DNA of 64,000 nucleotides from Micromonospora nigra (GTDB taxonomy: Bacteria; Actinomycetota; Actinomycetes; Mycobacteriales; Micromonosporaceae): contig NZ_FMHT01000003.1 in NCBI RefSeq assembly GCF_900091585.1, forward strand, positions 2,341,501-2,405,500, given 5' to 3'. Positions within the stretch are counted from its first letter, which is position 1; each line of letters begins with the position of its first letter. The notes beneath the pieces are model-generated. The model was not told the DNA's origin. It searched no databases and saw only the letters and a list, made by a program, of their open reading frames with translations. The translations under genes and the position numbers were made by a program. Positions 1 through 8,517 of the stretch are shown piece after piece.

Positions 1-55
1 GGCCGTGGCCCGCGCCCTCGGGTGAGGGGCGGGCCACGGGCCGATCAGGGGGTTA

Positions 56-379
56 TCAGGCGGCGACCGTGACGGCGACCTCGTTGATGCCCCGGGCGGC
101 GGTCACGGCGGTGTCGCCGTTGCCGTGCCGGGACAGGGCCCGCAGGGTCCAGTTGCCCGGCGCGGCGAAGAACCGGAACTGACCGGCCGGCGAGGTGACC
201 ACCTCGGCGGTGAACTCACCGGTCGAGTCGAGCAGCCGGACGTACGCGCCCGGAACGGCCTCGCCCTCACCGGAGCGGACGACGCCGGTGATGACGGTCT
301 CCTTCTCCAGGTCGAGGCTGGCGGGCAGCGGAGCGGCCTGGTCCGGAGCGGCGCAGCCGGCGGCAGTGGGTGCAGTCAT
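56..379 (-). CDS. DUF1416 family protein (SseC-like sulfur-metabolism partner)
   Basis: A 107-aa protein whose central part (about residues 25-107) looks like a small beta-sandwich, with segments such as ITGVVRSGEGEAVPGAYVRL and GNWTLRALSR typical of DUF1416. In mycobacteria the same protein (SseC) lies directly behind the thiosulfate sulfurtransferase cysA, as here: the start lies 3 nt after the sulfurtransferase stop, so the pair is one operon and probably translationally coupled. The single Cys (residue 9) sits in a flexible N-terminus and could carry sulfur, which is inference. No signal peptide or membrane segment. The exact biochemical role of the family is not established. Confidence 0.85.
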   Translation of the reverse strand: MTAPTAAGCAAPDQAAPLPASLDLEKETVITGVVRSGEGEAVPGAYVRLLDSTGEFTAEVVTSPAGQFRFFAAPGNWTLRALSRHGNGDTAVTAARGINEVAVTVAA

Positions 380-382
380 GGC

Positions 383-1231
383 TCAGGCCTCCCCGGGCTC
401 GTCGCCGAGCGCCACCGGCACGCCGACCAGCGAGCCGTACTCGGTCCAGGATCCGTCGTAGTTCTTCACGTTCCGGTGGCCGAGCAGTTCCTGGAGCACG
501 AACCAGGTGTGCGAGGACCGCTCGCCGATCCGGCAGTACGCGATGGTCTCCTTGCCGTCGTCCAGGCCGGCGTCGGCGTAGATCCGGCGCAACTCGTCGT
601 CGGACTTGAAGGTGCCGTCCTCGTTGGCCGCCTTCGACCACGGCACGCTGATCGCGGTCGGGATGTGCCCGGCCCGCTGCGCCTGCTCCTGCGGCAGGTG
701 GGCGGGGGCGAGCAGCCGGCCCGCGAACTCGTCGGGCGAACGCACGTCGACCAGGTTCTTCGTGCCGATCGCGTCGACGACCTCGTCGCGGAAGGCGCGG
801 ATCGAGGTGTCGGGCTCCTGCGCGACGTACTGCGTCGCCGGGCGGGTCACCGCGTCCTTGACCAGCGGTCGGGCGTCCAGCTCCCACTTCTTGCGGCCAC
901 CGTCGAGGAGCCTGACGTCGCCGTGGCCGTAGAGCTTGAAGTACCAGTACGCGTAGGCGGCGAACCAGTTGTTGTTGCCGCCGTAGAGGACGACGACGTC
1001 GTCGTTGCCGATGCCCCGCTCGGACAGCAGCGCCTCGAACTGGCTCTTGTTGACGAAGTCCCGGCGGACCGGGTCCTGGAGGTCGGTCTTCCAGTCGAGC
1101 TTGATCGCACCGGCGATGTGGCCGGTGTCGTACGCCGAGGTGTCCTCGTCGACCTCGACGAAGACGACGCCCGGAGCGTCGAGGTTCTTCTCGGCCCATT
1201 CGGCCGAGACGAGTGCGGTGTCGCGACTCAT
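383..1231 (-). CDS. thiosulfate/3-mercaptopyruvate sulfurtransferase (CysA/SseA type)
   Basis: A 282-aa cytoplasmic two-domain rhodanese, the usual length for mycobacterial CysA2. The second rhodanese domain carries the active-site loop CRIGERS with the catalytic Cys at about residue 233; the first domain is the inactive copy. It transfers sulfane sulfur from thiosulfate (or mercaptopyruvate) to cyanide or thiol acceptors. The frame is open further upstream, but the start at 1231 is chosen because GGGAG lies about 8 nt before it and the product then begins MSRDTALVSAEW as family members do. It is followed at once by the DUF1416 gene and preceded, about 200 nt upstream, by a Cys-rich leader peptide, suggesting cysteine-responsive expression. 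Confidence 0.93.
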   Translation of the reverse strand: MSRDTALVSAEWAEKNLDAPGVVFVEVDEDTSAYDTGHIAGAIKLDWKTDLQDPVRRDFVNKSQFEALLSERGIGNDDVVVLYGGNNNWFAAYAYWYFKLYGHGDVRLLDGGRKKWELDARPLVKDAVTRPATQYVAQEPDTSIRAFRDEVVDAIGTKNLVDVRSPDEFAGRLLAPAHLPQEQAQRAGHIPTAISVPWSKAANEDGTFKSDDELRRIYADAGLDDGKETIAYCRIGERSSHTWFVLQELLGHRNVKNYDGSWTEYGSLVGVPVALGDEPGEA

Positions 1232-1437
1232 CAGTTCACTCCCTGAGGATGGATGGTGAGCCAGCGCGCGGATATCGATGCACATAGGAGTCGCACCACG
1301 CGCGGGACCCTGAGCTGGAAACGGATCACGGGTACGTGCGACGGCGCCGCTGCCGGGCGTTCGCTGGGAGAGCACCGGGAATGGGTAGGACCCCGAGTGC
1401 CGGGTCGGCCGCTAGGCGACCGGAGACAGCCCCGCCG

Positions 1438-1515
1438 TCAGATGACGGGGCGACACAGGCAGGTGGCCACGCGGCACAGGTCGACCGCGCGCCGTTTGGT
1501 GAGGAGTATCCCCAT
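1438..1515 (-). CDS. Cys-rich leader peptide (Ms5788A type) upstream of the sulfurtransferase operon
   Basis: A 25-codon ORF starting ATG and ending TGA. It begins MGILLTKRRAVDLC and ends with three Cys codons in a Leu/Arg/Pro context (DLCRVATCLCRPV), the hallmark of the Cys-rich leader peptides that precede sulfur-assimilation and sulfurtransferase genes in actinobacteria. TAGGCT (minus strand, 1524-1529) ends 8 nt before the ATG and no Shine-Dalgarno is visible, so the mRNA is probably leaderless. Function by family: ribosome slowing at Cys codons when cysteine is short raises expression of the downstream genes. About 206 nt separate its stop from the sulfurtransferase start; no other gene is seen in that gap. 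Confidence 0.88.
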   Translation of the reverse strand: MGILLTKRRAVDLCRVATCLCRPVI

Positions 1516-1615
1516 GGGGACGGAGCCTACCAGCGATCCCGGACTGTGCCAGCGGGCCGACCAGCATCCGGGACGTGCCGACGGTCACCCGGCCGACCGA
1601 GGGCTGACCCGCCGG

Positions 1616-2398
1616 TCAGCCGGCGGAGTTGATCGGGACGTCGCGGGCGTTGGCGGTGACCTGCAGGCCCTCCGGCAACGGGCGCACCTCGCGGACGGTG
1701 AGTTCGAACGGCAGCTCGGGCAGGGGCACGTCGATCGAGATGCTCCGCGCGTAGTTGTTCAACAGGTTGCGGGCCAGCGGGACGTTCGGCAGCCCCTCGG
1801 CGCTCAGGTCGTTGAACTGCAACGACACCTGCCCCTGGTCGCTGACGTTGACGTCGGCGGTGCCGACCACGGTGAGTCGCTGACCGAGGATGTCCACCGG
1901 CGCGGTGACGGCGAGCCGGCCGTCGCGCTCGCCGAGGGTCAGCCCCTCCCGGTCGAGCAGCGCGGCGAGGCTGTCGTAGGTGACGGTGCCGGTGCCGGTG
2001 ACCGTCTCCGCGACGATCTCGCCCTGCCCGGAGCGGATCACGTCCAGCGGGGCGCTCACGTCGCGGGCGTCCACGTCCAGCGTCGGCAGGGCCACCGCGT
2101 CGCCCTGCACCGAGCCGCGTACGTCGCGCAGGCCGATGGTGATGCGCTCGTACCGGCCGTCGAGCACCTGGGTGAGGAACGGGAAACCGCCGACCTCCAC
2201 GTCGGGGCTCGACGCCTGGGCACCCTGGTTGGACACCTCCTGGCTGACCTGGTCGGCGATGGCCCGCTCGGCCACCCCGGCGGCCACCCGGTCGGCGACG
2301 GCCAGCAGCCCGACCAGCACCAGCAGCAGGACGACGAGGGTGATCAGCACTGTGCGCCCGCGCCGGGGCCGCCGCCCGTACGTCTGCTCCTGGCCCAC
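1616..2398 (-). CDS. DUF2993 (LmeA-like) envelope phospholipid-binding protein
   Basis: A 260-aa protein with a short basic N-terminus, one membrane segment (residues about 12-33, TVLITLVVLLLVLVGLL) and an extracytoplasmic domain of the DUF2993 type. The mycobacterial member LmeA is a periplasmic phospholipid-binding factor needed for lipomannan elongation. The GTG start at 2398 is preceded by GGAGGAG 6 nt upstream; the open frame extends further but has no better start. The extended hydrophobic strands (VALPTLDVDARDVSAPLDV and similar) fit the TULIP-like fold proposed for the family. It is monocistronic as far as can be seen. The lipid ligand in this organism is unknown. Confidence 0.85.
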   Translation of the reverse strand: MGQEQTYGRRPRRGRTVLITLVVLLLVLVGLLAVADRVAAGVAERAIADQVSQEVSNQGAQASSPDVEVGGFPFLTQVLDGRYERITIGLRDVRGSVQGDAVALPTLDVDARDVSAPLDVIRSGQGEIVAETVTGTGTVTYDSLAALLDREGLTLGERDGRLAVTAPVDILGQRLTVVGTADVNVSDQGQVSLQFNDLSAEGLPNVPLARNLLNNYARSISIDVPLPELPFELTVREVRPLPEGLQVTANARDVPINSAG

Positions 2399-2478
2399 GC
2401 CGTCTCCTCCTCGCCAGTGCCGGGGTGCCGCGCCGCGGCCCACCCGTCGTACCCGAACCGGTGGATTGTCAATCGCCG

Positions 2479-3507
2479 TCAGAGAACGAGCCTGCTCATC
2501 AGGTAGGCGGTCGGTGCGGCCAGCGCGACACCGGCGAGCGGACCCTGCATGTGCCGGACGACCCACATCGTCGGCGGCTCGCCGGCCATCAGCCGGCCGG
2601 CCTCCGCGTACCCCGCGGCGAGGTCGGCCAGGACGGCGGTGACCGCCGCGACCAGGCCGATCAGCGCGGCTCTGGTGGGGGTGAAGGGCAACACCAGGTA
2701 GCTGCCCAGGAGAGCGCTCACCAGGGTGCCGACCATCGCCCCGCCCACCACGCCGGAGGCACCGCGGGGCACCTGGGGGGCCAGGCGCGGCCAGGCGGCG
2801 AAGGCGTCCGTCACCCGGGCGACGGTCAGCGCGACCGTGGCGGCGGTGAAGCAGACGGTGATGGCCTGGGTGCCGGCCGGGTGCCGGACGAGCACGAGGA
2901 GCGAGGCGAGTGCCACCGCCCCGAGCACGATCCCGGCGGTGGTGCGTAGCGAGTCGGTGACCCTGGCGCGGTCGACCCTGCGGACGAGTTGCCCGAGCAC
3001 CGCCACGGCCACCCCGCCCAGGGCGACCCAGGTCAGTGGGAACAGGCGGGCGGTGTCCGACTGGACGGCCAGCAGGTCGGCCCCGACGGCCGCCGCGACG
3101 GCGGCCACGACGACCACCAGCGTGGCGGGCGGCGCGGCGGCCACGACCCAGGCGGACACGTAGAGCACCTGCACGGCGAGCACCACCAGGGCGAAGGGCA
3201 GCCGGTGCCCCGGGCCGGCGGTCTGCGCCCCGACCACCAGGCCGAAGCCGAGGAGGGCGGCGAAGCCGCCGACGGCCAACGACAGGTCGCGGCGCACCTC
3301 GACCGGGGGTTCGGTCTCCTCTTCCGGGTCGGCGTCCACCCCGTCGTCGCCGCGCCGCGCCGCGCCGCCCCGGCGCAGCCGGCGGGGACCGCGGCGGCGG
3401 GACCCGTCCTCACCGACGGCCGGGCCGCCGCGTGGCGCGGCGTCGCCGGTCGGGGCGTCGTCGGCCCACGGGTCGCGGCCGGTCTCGGGCGAACTGGAGG
3501 GAAGCAC
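2479..3507 (-). CDS. polytopic membrane protein of unknown function
   Basis: A 342-aa protein. Residues 1-75 are charged and disordered (Pro/Gly/Asp/Arg-rich); the remainder holds about 8-9 hydrophobic segments with short loops, ending MSRLVL. No catalytic motif was recognised. The GTG start at 3507 lacks a Shine-Dalgarno, but CACGAT ends 6 nt upstream, which would fit a leaderless start of the kind common in this window. It is divergent from glnR with about 250 bp between them. It could be a transporter-like or stress-related actinobacterial membrane protein, but nothing in the sequence decides this. Confidence 0.75.
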   Translation of the reverse strand: MLPSSSPETGRDPWADDAPTGDAAPRGGPAVGEDGSRRRGPRRLRRGGAARRGDDGVDADPEEETEPPVEVRRDLSLAVGGFAALLGFGLVVGAQTAGPGHRLPFALVVLAVQVLYVSAWVVAAAPPATLVVVVAAVAAAVGADLLAVQSDTARLFPLTWVALGGVAVAVLGQLVRRVDRARVTDSLRTTAGIVLGAVALASLLVLVRHPAGTQAITVCFTAATVALTVARVTDAFAAWPRLAPQVPRGASGVVGGAMVGTLVSALLGSYLVLPFTPTRAALIGLVAAVTAVLADLAAGYAEAGRLMAGEPPTMWVVRHMQGPLAGVALAAPTAYLMSRLVL

Positions 3508-3756
3508 CCACCGATCGTGCCAGACCGGCCGGCGGGTGCGGGCGCCACGGTTTCCGTGACGTTAAAACCTGAGCCGCGATAGGGGGTGAAAGGCGCAAAC
3601 AGGAAATGTCGGCCAGGAGTCGGGCGGGCGATCGGTTACGCTCAGGCCGTTACCTGCCCGTCAGCGACGCCGGGACCACGCAAGTTTCCCAGCGCACGCC
3701 CCCGAGGAGTGCCGCTGGTCGCGTGCGGCCAGCGAGCCGCCGGGACGGAGGTGATC

Positions 3757-4473
3757 GTGGAGATCCTGCTGCTGGTGACCGCGCGCGCAGGTGAACCATC
3801 GGCGGTGCTGCCCGCCCTCGACCTGCTGCCGCACTCGGTCCGCACCGCGCCGCGCGACGTCCGCACCCTGGTCGCCGGGCCCAGCCCGGACGCGGTGCTC
3901 GTCGATGCCCGGTCCGAGCTCAGCGAGGCCCGCGCCACCTGCCGGATGCTGCACGCCACCGGCCTGGGGGTGCCGCTGGTGGCGGTGGTGACCGAGGCCG
4001 GGCTGATCGCACTGAACGCCGACTGGGGCGTCGACGACGTCATCCTCGCCTCCGCCGGCCCGGCCGAGGTCGAGGCCCGGCTGCGGCTCGCGGTCGGCCG
4101 GCTCAGCAACGCGACCTCCGGCGCGGGCGGCTCGATCCGGGCCGGCGAGCTGTCCATCGACCCCGACACCTACGCGGCGAAGCTCAAGGGTCGGCCACTC
4201 GACCTGACCTACAAGGAGTTCGAGCTGCTGAAGTTCCTCGCCCAGCACCCCGGCCGGGTGTTCACCCGCGACCAACTGCTGCGCGAGGTGTGGGGCTACG
4301 ACTACTTCGGCGGCACCCGCACCGTGGACGTGCACGTGCGGCGGCTGCGGGCGAAGCTCGGCTCGGAGTACGAGTCGATGATCGGCACGGTGCGCCAGGT
4401 GGGCTACAAGTTCGTGGTGCCGCCGTCCCGCTCGCTGCCGGTCGAGGCGGAACACGCCCCGCTGCCCGTCTGA
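3757..4473 (+). CDS. glnR: GlnR-type orphan response regulator (nitrogen metabolism)
   Basis: A 238-aa OmpR/PhoB-type regulator. The N-terminal receiver-like domain (about 1-115) keeps the Asp at position 50 (VLVD) that is conserved in GlnR although no cognate kinase is present; the C-terminal winged helix (about 130-225) contains [20 protein letters not shown] and [20 protein letters not shown], nearly identical to Streptomyces GlnR. Family role: global control of glnA, amtB, nirB and other nitrogen genes. The start is GTG 3757 with GGAGG 5 nt upstream; upstream starts would add an unrelated tail. The divergent intergenic region holds only a partial GlnR-like half box (GTTTC-N6-GTTAA, 3550-3565), so autoregulation is uncertain. 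Confidence 0.93.
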   Translation: MEILLLVTARAGEPSAVLPALDLLPHSVRTAPRDVRTLVAGPSPDAVLVDARSELSEARATCRMLHATGLGVPLVAVVTEAGLIALNADWGVDDVILASAGPAEVEARLRLAVGRLSNATSGAGGSIRAGELSIDPDTYAAKLKGRPLDLTYKEFELLKFLAQHPGRVFTRDQLLREVWGYDYFGGTRTVDVHVRRLRAKLGSEYESMIGTVRQVGYKFVVPPSRSLPVEAEHAPLPV

Positions 4474-4603
4474 CCACTCGGCTTCCCTCGATAATCTAAT
4501 TTGCCCCTTTTGGCTGACTCGTCGGTTTTATCCTGACTGCCGAGTCCGTCAGAGGGAGGCACGTCGTGGTCACGGGGGCAACAGGTACGCGGGGACGGGA
4601 CAC

Positions 4604-5482
4604 GTGATGGCGGCCGGCGCCGCCAGGTCCCTGGGCATGATCGCGCTGACGGTGACCGCCCTGCTCGGGTCGGCGTACGCACTGGGGCGCACCCTCGTCC
4701 CCGACGCGCCGCCACAGGTCGTCGTCACCACCGCCACCAGCGCCGAGGACCCCCACCACGCCGACCAACCGCCCGCCACGAGCCGGGAACCGGCCGAACC
4801 GACGCCCGACCAGCGGCCCGGCGAACCCGACGGCACCGCCCAGCAGGACGGGCCGAGCACGCCCGACAACGCCGACGGGCCCGTCCCGGGCACCCGCACC
4901 ACCACCGGGACGGGCCAGGTCGCGCTCACCTTCGACGACGGACCGCACCCGCAGTACACCCCGCAGGTCCTGGCCGCGCTGCGCGAACATCAGGTCACCG
5001 CGACGTTCTGTGTCGTGGGCCAGAACGCCGAGGCGTACCCCTGGTTGATCCAACAGATCGTGGCCGACGGGCACACCCTGTGCAACCACAGCTGGGACCA
5101 CGACGTCGCCCTCGGCGCGCGCGCACCGGAACACATCCGCACCGACCTGCTGCGCACCAGCGCGGCCATCCGCGCCGCCGTCCCCGACGCGCCCATCTCC
5201 TGGTACCGCCAACCCGGTGGCGCCTGGACCTGGCCGGTGGTCTCCGTGGCCCGGGACCTGGGCATGACACCCCTGCACTGGAGCGTGGACACCTCGGACT
5301 GGCGGGCCCCGGGCGCGAGCCGGATCACCGCCGCCGTCGTCGACTGGGTGCAGCGCGGCTCGGTGGTGCTGCTGCACGACGCGGGCGGCGACCGGCAGGG
5401 CACCGTCGACGCGTTGTACCGCATCCTGCCCGACCTGACCAGCCGGTTCGACGTCGCCGCGCTGCCCACCGGGACGACCTGA
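4604..5482 (+). CDS. membrane-anchored polysaccharide deacetylase (NodB homology domain)
   Basis: A 292-aa protein with an N-terminal signal anchor (about residues 8-30), a Pro/Thr/Asp-rich linker to about 105, and a NodB domain. All five NodB motifs are visible: TFDDGP, HSWDHD (metal-binding His pair), the RQPGG loop, the SVDTSDW segment and VLLHD. It should remove acetyl groups from an extracellular carbohydrate such as peptidoglycan or a chitin-like polymer, using a divalent metal. GTG 4604 and ATG 4607 are adjacent; GGGGACGG lies about 8 nt upstream of both, so either may be used. The AT-rich gap after glnR (4490-4540) probably holds its promoter. Confidence 0.9.
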   Translation: MMAAGAARSLGMIALTVTALLGSAYALGRTLVPDAPPQVVVTTATSAEDPHHADQPPATSREPAEPTPDQRPGEPDGTAQQDGPSTPDNADGPVPGTRTTTGTGQVALTFDDGPHPQYTPQVLAALREHQVTATFCVVGQNAEAYPWLIQQIVADGHTLCNHSWDHDVALGARAPEHIRTDLLRTSAAIRAAVPDAPISWYRQPGGAWTWPVVSVARDLGMTPLHWSVDTSDWRAPGASRITAAVVDWVQRGSVVLLHDAGGDRQGTVDALYRILPDLTSRFDVAALPTGTT

Positions 5483-5495
5483 GCCACACTGGACA

Positions 5496-5570
5496 CGGCC
5501 ACGGCACGGGTCAGTGGATACGGCCACGGCACGGGTCAGTGGATACGGCCACGGCACGGGTCAGTGGATA
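5496..5570 (+). repeat. three perfect 25-bp tandem repeats in the mshD promoter region
   Basis: Three identical 25-bp units lie head to tail at 5496-5520, 5521-5545 and 5546-5570. Each ends GTGGATA and, with the next unit, forms GGATACGGC. The last unit runs into TACGGT (5569-5574), which sits 6 nt before the mshD ATG and is the likely -10 box. The array therefore multiplies a near-copy of the -10 region. The unit is not a multiple of three, and no ORF uses it. Confidence 0.95.
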
Positions 5571-5580
5571 CGGTGACGGC

Positions 5581-6504
5581 ATGAGCAGCGCCGAACCGAC
5601 CAGCGAACAGGTGACCCGGACCGACAGCCTCGATGCCCCGACCATCGCCGACGTGCTCGCGCTGGCCGCCGCAGCGGGCAACGCCGACGGGGCCGACCCG
5701 CTCGACGAGCACGTCCTGCTCCGGCTGCGCGACCCGCACGCCCCGGCCACGCACCTCACCTCCCGGTCGGCCGACGGCACCCTGACCGGGTACGCCCACC
5801 TGGACACCACCGATCCCGCCGGCACCGGCGTGGAGCTGGTCGTCCACCCCGCCTACCGGCGTCGGGGCACCGGCCGGGCGCTGGCCCGGGGCGTCCTGGC
5901 GACCGCCACCGGGCCGCTGCGGGCGTGGGCGCACGGCGACCACCCGTCCGCGGCCGCGCTCGCCGTCGACCTCGACTTCCGCCGCGCCCGGGTGCTCTGG
6001 CAGCTACGTCGCCCGCTCACCGCCCCGCTGCCCGGGCCGCGCCTGCCCGACGGGGTCACCCTGCGCGCCTTCCGCCCCGGCGCCGACGACGAGGCCTGGC
6101 TGGCGCTCAACGCGCTGGCATTCGCCGAACACCCCGAACAGGGCCGGTGGACGGCCGAGGACCTGCGGGTCCGGCAGTCCGAGCCGTGGTTCGACCCGGC
6201 CGGCTTCCTGCTCGCCGAGGAGTCGGCGACGGGCCGCCTGCTCGGCTTCCACTGGACGAAGGTGCACGAGCGCCCCGGGTCGGCGCGGATCGGCGAGGTG
6301 TACGTGCTCGGGGTGGACCCCTCGGCGCACGGCGGCGGTCTCGGCCGGGCTCTGACCACGGCTGGCCTGGCGTACCTGCGGGACCGGCGCGGGCTGGACC
6401 GGGTGATGCTCTACGTGGACGAGTCCAACACCGGCGCGGTGGCCCTCTACGAGCGGCTCGGCTTCGCCCGCTGGTCGGCGCACGTCAACTACCACCTGGG
6501 GTGA
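5581..6504 (+). CDS. mshD: mycothiol synthase
   Basis: A 307-aa protein made of two GNAT domains in tandem (about 15-140 and 150-307), the layout and length of MshD, which acetylates the Cys amino group of Cys-GlcN-Ins with acetyl-CoA in the last step of mycothiol synthesis. Typical MshD segments include AYRRRGTGRALARG in the N-terminal domain and, in the C-terminal one, GFHWTKVHE, IGEVYVLGVDP and LYVDESNTGAVALYERLGF. The ATG at 5581 follows TACGGT by 6 nt without a Shine-Dalgarno, so the mRNA is probably leaderless. The promoter sits at the edge of a 3 x 25-bp repeat. Mycothiol is the main low-molecular-weight thiol of actinobacteria, which supports the taxonomic placement. Confidence 0.93.
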   Translation: MSSAEPTSEQVTRTDSLDAPTIADVLALAAAAGNADGADPLDEHVLLRLRDPHAPATHLTSRSADGTLTGYAHLDTTDPAGTGVELVVHPAYRRRGTGRALARGVLATATGPLRAWAHGDHPSAAALAVDLDFRRARVLWQLRRPLTAPLPGPRLPDGVTLRAFRPGADDEAWLALNALAFAEHPEQGRWTAEDLRVRQSEPWFDPAGFLLAEESATGRLLGFHWTKVHERPGSARIGEVYVLGVDPSAHGGGLGRALTTAGLAYLRDRRGLDRVMLYVDESNTGAVALYERLGFARWSAHVNYHLG

Positions 6505-6538
6505 CGCGGCGGCGACTCTCGCCCCCGGCGTCCCGTAC

Positions 6539-6553
6539 CGCGGGTTCCCCGCG
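6539..6553. terminator. short hairpin between convergent mshD and NUDIX genes
   Basis: CGCGGG-TTC-CCCGCG forms a perfect 6-bp stem with a 3-nt loop between two convergent stop codons. There is no T-tract, as is usual for high-GC actinobacterial terminators. Confidence 0.45.
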
Positions 6554-6564
6554 CGTTCCCGCCG

Positions 6565-7398
6565 TCAGCCCAGCAGGAACCGGGCCCCGCCGTCGGCGGA
6601 CAGCTCCAGGCGGGGCTGGACGGGGCTGGCGGCGTCCCGGCCCGCTGCCGCGCGTACCACCTCGTCGAGCCCGCCGCAGGCCGCGACCTCGGCCAGGGTG
6701 ACCAGGGTGGGCGGCAGCATGGTCAGCTCGCCGGCCGAGGCCCGGGCGTGCGCCTCGGCCGGGCGGATCCACAGCGTGTGGTCGGCCTCGCCGGAGACGT
6801 CGCGGGTCCGCTGCCCCTCCGGCAGCAGGGCCACGAAGAAGTACGTGTCGAAGCGGCGCGGCTCGAACTCCGGGGTAATCCAGCGGCTCCACGGAACCAG
6901 CAGGTCAGAGCGGAAGGTGAGCCCCCGCGCGGCGAGCAGGTCGGCGAAGCCGCTGTCGCGCCGTTCGAGGGCGACCCGGGCGGCCTCCCAGTCGTCGCCG
7001 CTGACGTCGCCCACCACGCAGCCCGCGTCCGGGCCGGCCAGCAGCACCCCGGCCTCCTCGAACACCTCCCGGGCAGCGGCGCAGACCACCGCCTGGGCGG
7101 CTGCCGGGTCGAGCCCCAACCGCCCGCCCCACTCCTGGGGACCGGGCCCCGCCCAGTCCAGGTGGGTGCGCGAGTCCGACCGGTCGACGCCACCACCGGG
7201 GAAGGCGTACATGCCACCGAAGGTCATGGCGGCGACCCGGCGGATCAGGTAGACCTCGAAATCGTCGCCGGCAGGGCGCAGCAGCAGCACGGTGGCGGCC
7301 ACCCGGGGCACCGCCGGCACGCCACCGGACTCGGCGAACCTGCGGGCGTGCTCCACCAGCGCGGGCGGCGCGGCGAAGCCGTGGCGGTCGGTCGTCAT
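6565..7398 (-). CDS. NUDIX hydrolase
   Basis: A 277-aa protein with a NUDIX fold. The Nudix-box elements are AFPGGGVD near residue 65 and AAREVFEEAGVLL near residue 108, separated by an insertion, an arrangement seen in the larger NUDT19/CoA-pyrophosphatase-like group. It probably cleaves a nucleoside-diphosphate-linked compound; the substrate cannot be told from sequence. The ATG at 7398 lies 6 nt behind TAGGCT on the minus strand with no Shine-Dalgarno, a leaderless start. It is divergent from the oxidoreductase at 7471, only 72 nt apart, so both -10 boxes share one short region. Confidence 0.88.
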   Translation of the reverse strand: MTTDRHGFAAPPALVEHARRFAESGGVPAVPRVAATVLLLRPAGDDFEVYLIRRVAAMTFGGMYAFPGGGVDRSDSRTHLDWAGPGPQEWGGRLGLDPAAAQAVVCAAAREVFEEAGVLLAGPDAGCVVGDVSGDDWEAARVALERRDSGFADLLAARGLTFRSDLLVPWSRWITPEFEPRRFDTYFFVALLPEGQRTRDVSGEADHTLWIRPAEAHARASAGELTMLPPTLVTLAEVAACGGLDEVVRAAAGRDAASPVQPRLELSADGGARFLLG

Positions 7399-7470
7399 GG
7401 TGGGAGCCTAGTTTCCCGGCCCGTGGATCCCCTGACCGGCCACCTGGCGATCTTCGCTAGCGTGGCCGGC

Positions 7471-8439
7471 ATGACTCGATGGGGCATCCTGGCCACCGGC
7501 AACATCGCCGCGCAGTTCGCCGAGGACCTCCGGCTGGTGCCGGGGGCCGAACTGGTCGCGGTGGGCTCACGCACCGCCGAGAGCGCGGAGCGTTTCGCCC
7601 GCCGGCACGGCGCGGCGCGGGCGTACGGCACCTGGGCGGAACTGGCCGCCGACCCCGAGGTGGAAGTGGTGTACGTGGCCACCCCGCACGCCGCGCACCA
7701 CGAGGCGGCCCTGACCTGTCTGCGGGCGGGGCGGGCGGTGCTGGTGGAGAAGCCGTTCACCCTCGACCTGCCGACCAGCGTCGAACTGGTCGACACCGCC
7801 CGCGCGGCCGGGGTGTTCCTGATGGAGGCCATGTGGATGCGGACGAACCCGCTGATCCGCCGGGTCTGCGCGCTGCTCGCCGACGGGGCGATCGGCCGGG
7901 TGACGGGTGTCCAGGCGGACTTCGGGGTGGGCGGCCCGTTCCCGCCGGAGCACCGGATGCGGGCCCGTGCGCTGGGCGGCGGGGCGCTGCTGGACCTGGG
8001 CGTCTACCCGGTGAGCTTCGCCCACCTGATGCTCGGGGTGCCGGAGCACGTCCGCTCCTGGGCGAAGCTGACCCCGGAGGGTGTGGACGAGAACACCGGC
8101 ATCGTGTTCGGGTACGAATCGGGCGCCGTGGCCACGCTGAGCTGCGGGATGGTCGGGGTGACCCCGGTCGTCGCCTCGGTCGTCGGGGAGGCGGGCCGGG
8201 TCGACCTGCCGTCGCCGTTCTTCCGGCCGGGCTCGGCCGTCCTGCAGCGTACGGGCGCGGAACCGGAGACGATCTCCGCGGAGCTGGTCGGCAACGGCTA
8301 CCAGGACGAGGCGGCCGAGGTGCAGCGGTGCCTGGCGGAGGGGCTGACGGAGAGCCCGCTCGTGCCGCACTCGGCCACCCTGGAGGTCATGACCCTGCTC
8401 GACGGTATCCGCGCCCAGATCGGCGTCTCCTACACCTGA
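7471..8439 (+). CDS. Gfo/Idh/MocA family NAD(P)-dependent oxidoreductase
   Basis: A 322-aa enzyme. The N-terminal Rossmann domain begins RWGILATGNIAAQF and contains VEVVYVATPHAAHH and the family signature VEKPFTLD; the C-terminal alpha/beta domain includes MWMRTNPLIRRV and GGALLDLGVYPVSFAHL. Close relatives include trans-1,2-dihydrobenzene-1,2-diol dehydrogenase and glucose-fructose-oxidoreductase-like proteins, so a sugar or cyclic diol is a plausible substrate. The ATG at 7471 lies 7 nt after TAGCGT (7458-7463), a leaderless start. It ends at a bidirectional terminator shared with the phosphate operon. Confidence 0.9.
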   Translation: MTRWGILATGNIAAQFAEDLRLVPGAELVAVGSRTAESAERFARRHGAARAYGTWAELAADPEVEVVYVATPHAAHHEAALTCLRAGRAVLVEKPFTLDLPTSVELVDTARAAGVFLMEAMWMRTNPLIRRVCALLADGAIGRVTGVQADFGVGGPFPPEHRMRARALGGGALLDLGVYPVSFAHLMLGVPEHVRSWAKLTPEGVDENTGIVFGYESGAVATLSCGMVGVTPVVASVVGEAGRVDLPSPFFRPGSAVLQRTGAEPETISAELVGNGYQDEAAEVQRCLAEGLTESPLVPHSATLEVMTLLDGIRAQIGVSYT

Positions 8440-8468
8440 CGGTGGTCGGCGCCGGTGGTCCCGGACGG

Positions 8469-8507
8469 CACCGGCCCCCGCCGCGGGTGACGCGACGGGG
8501 GCCGGTG
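8469..8507. terminator. bidirectional terminator between oxidoreductase and pit
   Basis: A perfect 12-bp inverted repeat: CACCGGCCCCCG at 8469-8480 pairs with 8496-8507, with a 15-nt loop. It lies between the stop codons of two convergent genes. No T-run. Confidence 0.8.
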
Positions 8508-8517
8508 GACGGGCCGG

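Noticed and set aside
125..1246. Long plus-strand frame opposite the sulfurtransferase and DUF1416 genes
   Set aside because: Composition is the Gly/Val/Arg-rich shadow typical of antisense frames in high-GC DNA; the minus-strand frames match known families.
3508..3756. Canonical GlnR box for autoregulation of glnR
   Set aside because: Only a partial half box (GTTTC-N6-GTTAA) is present; two GTTAC words near 3633-3651 have the wrong spacing.
5496..5570. CRISPR array or mobile-element end
   Set aside because: The 25-bp units are directly adjacent with no spacers, and there are no cas genes or transposase nearby. It is a plain tandem repeat.
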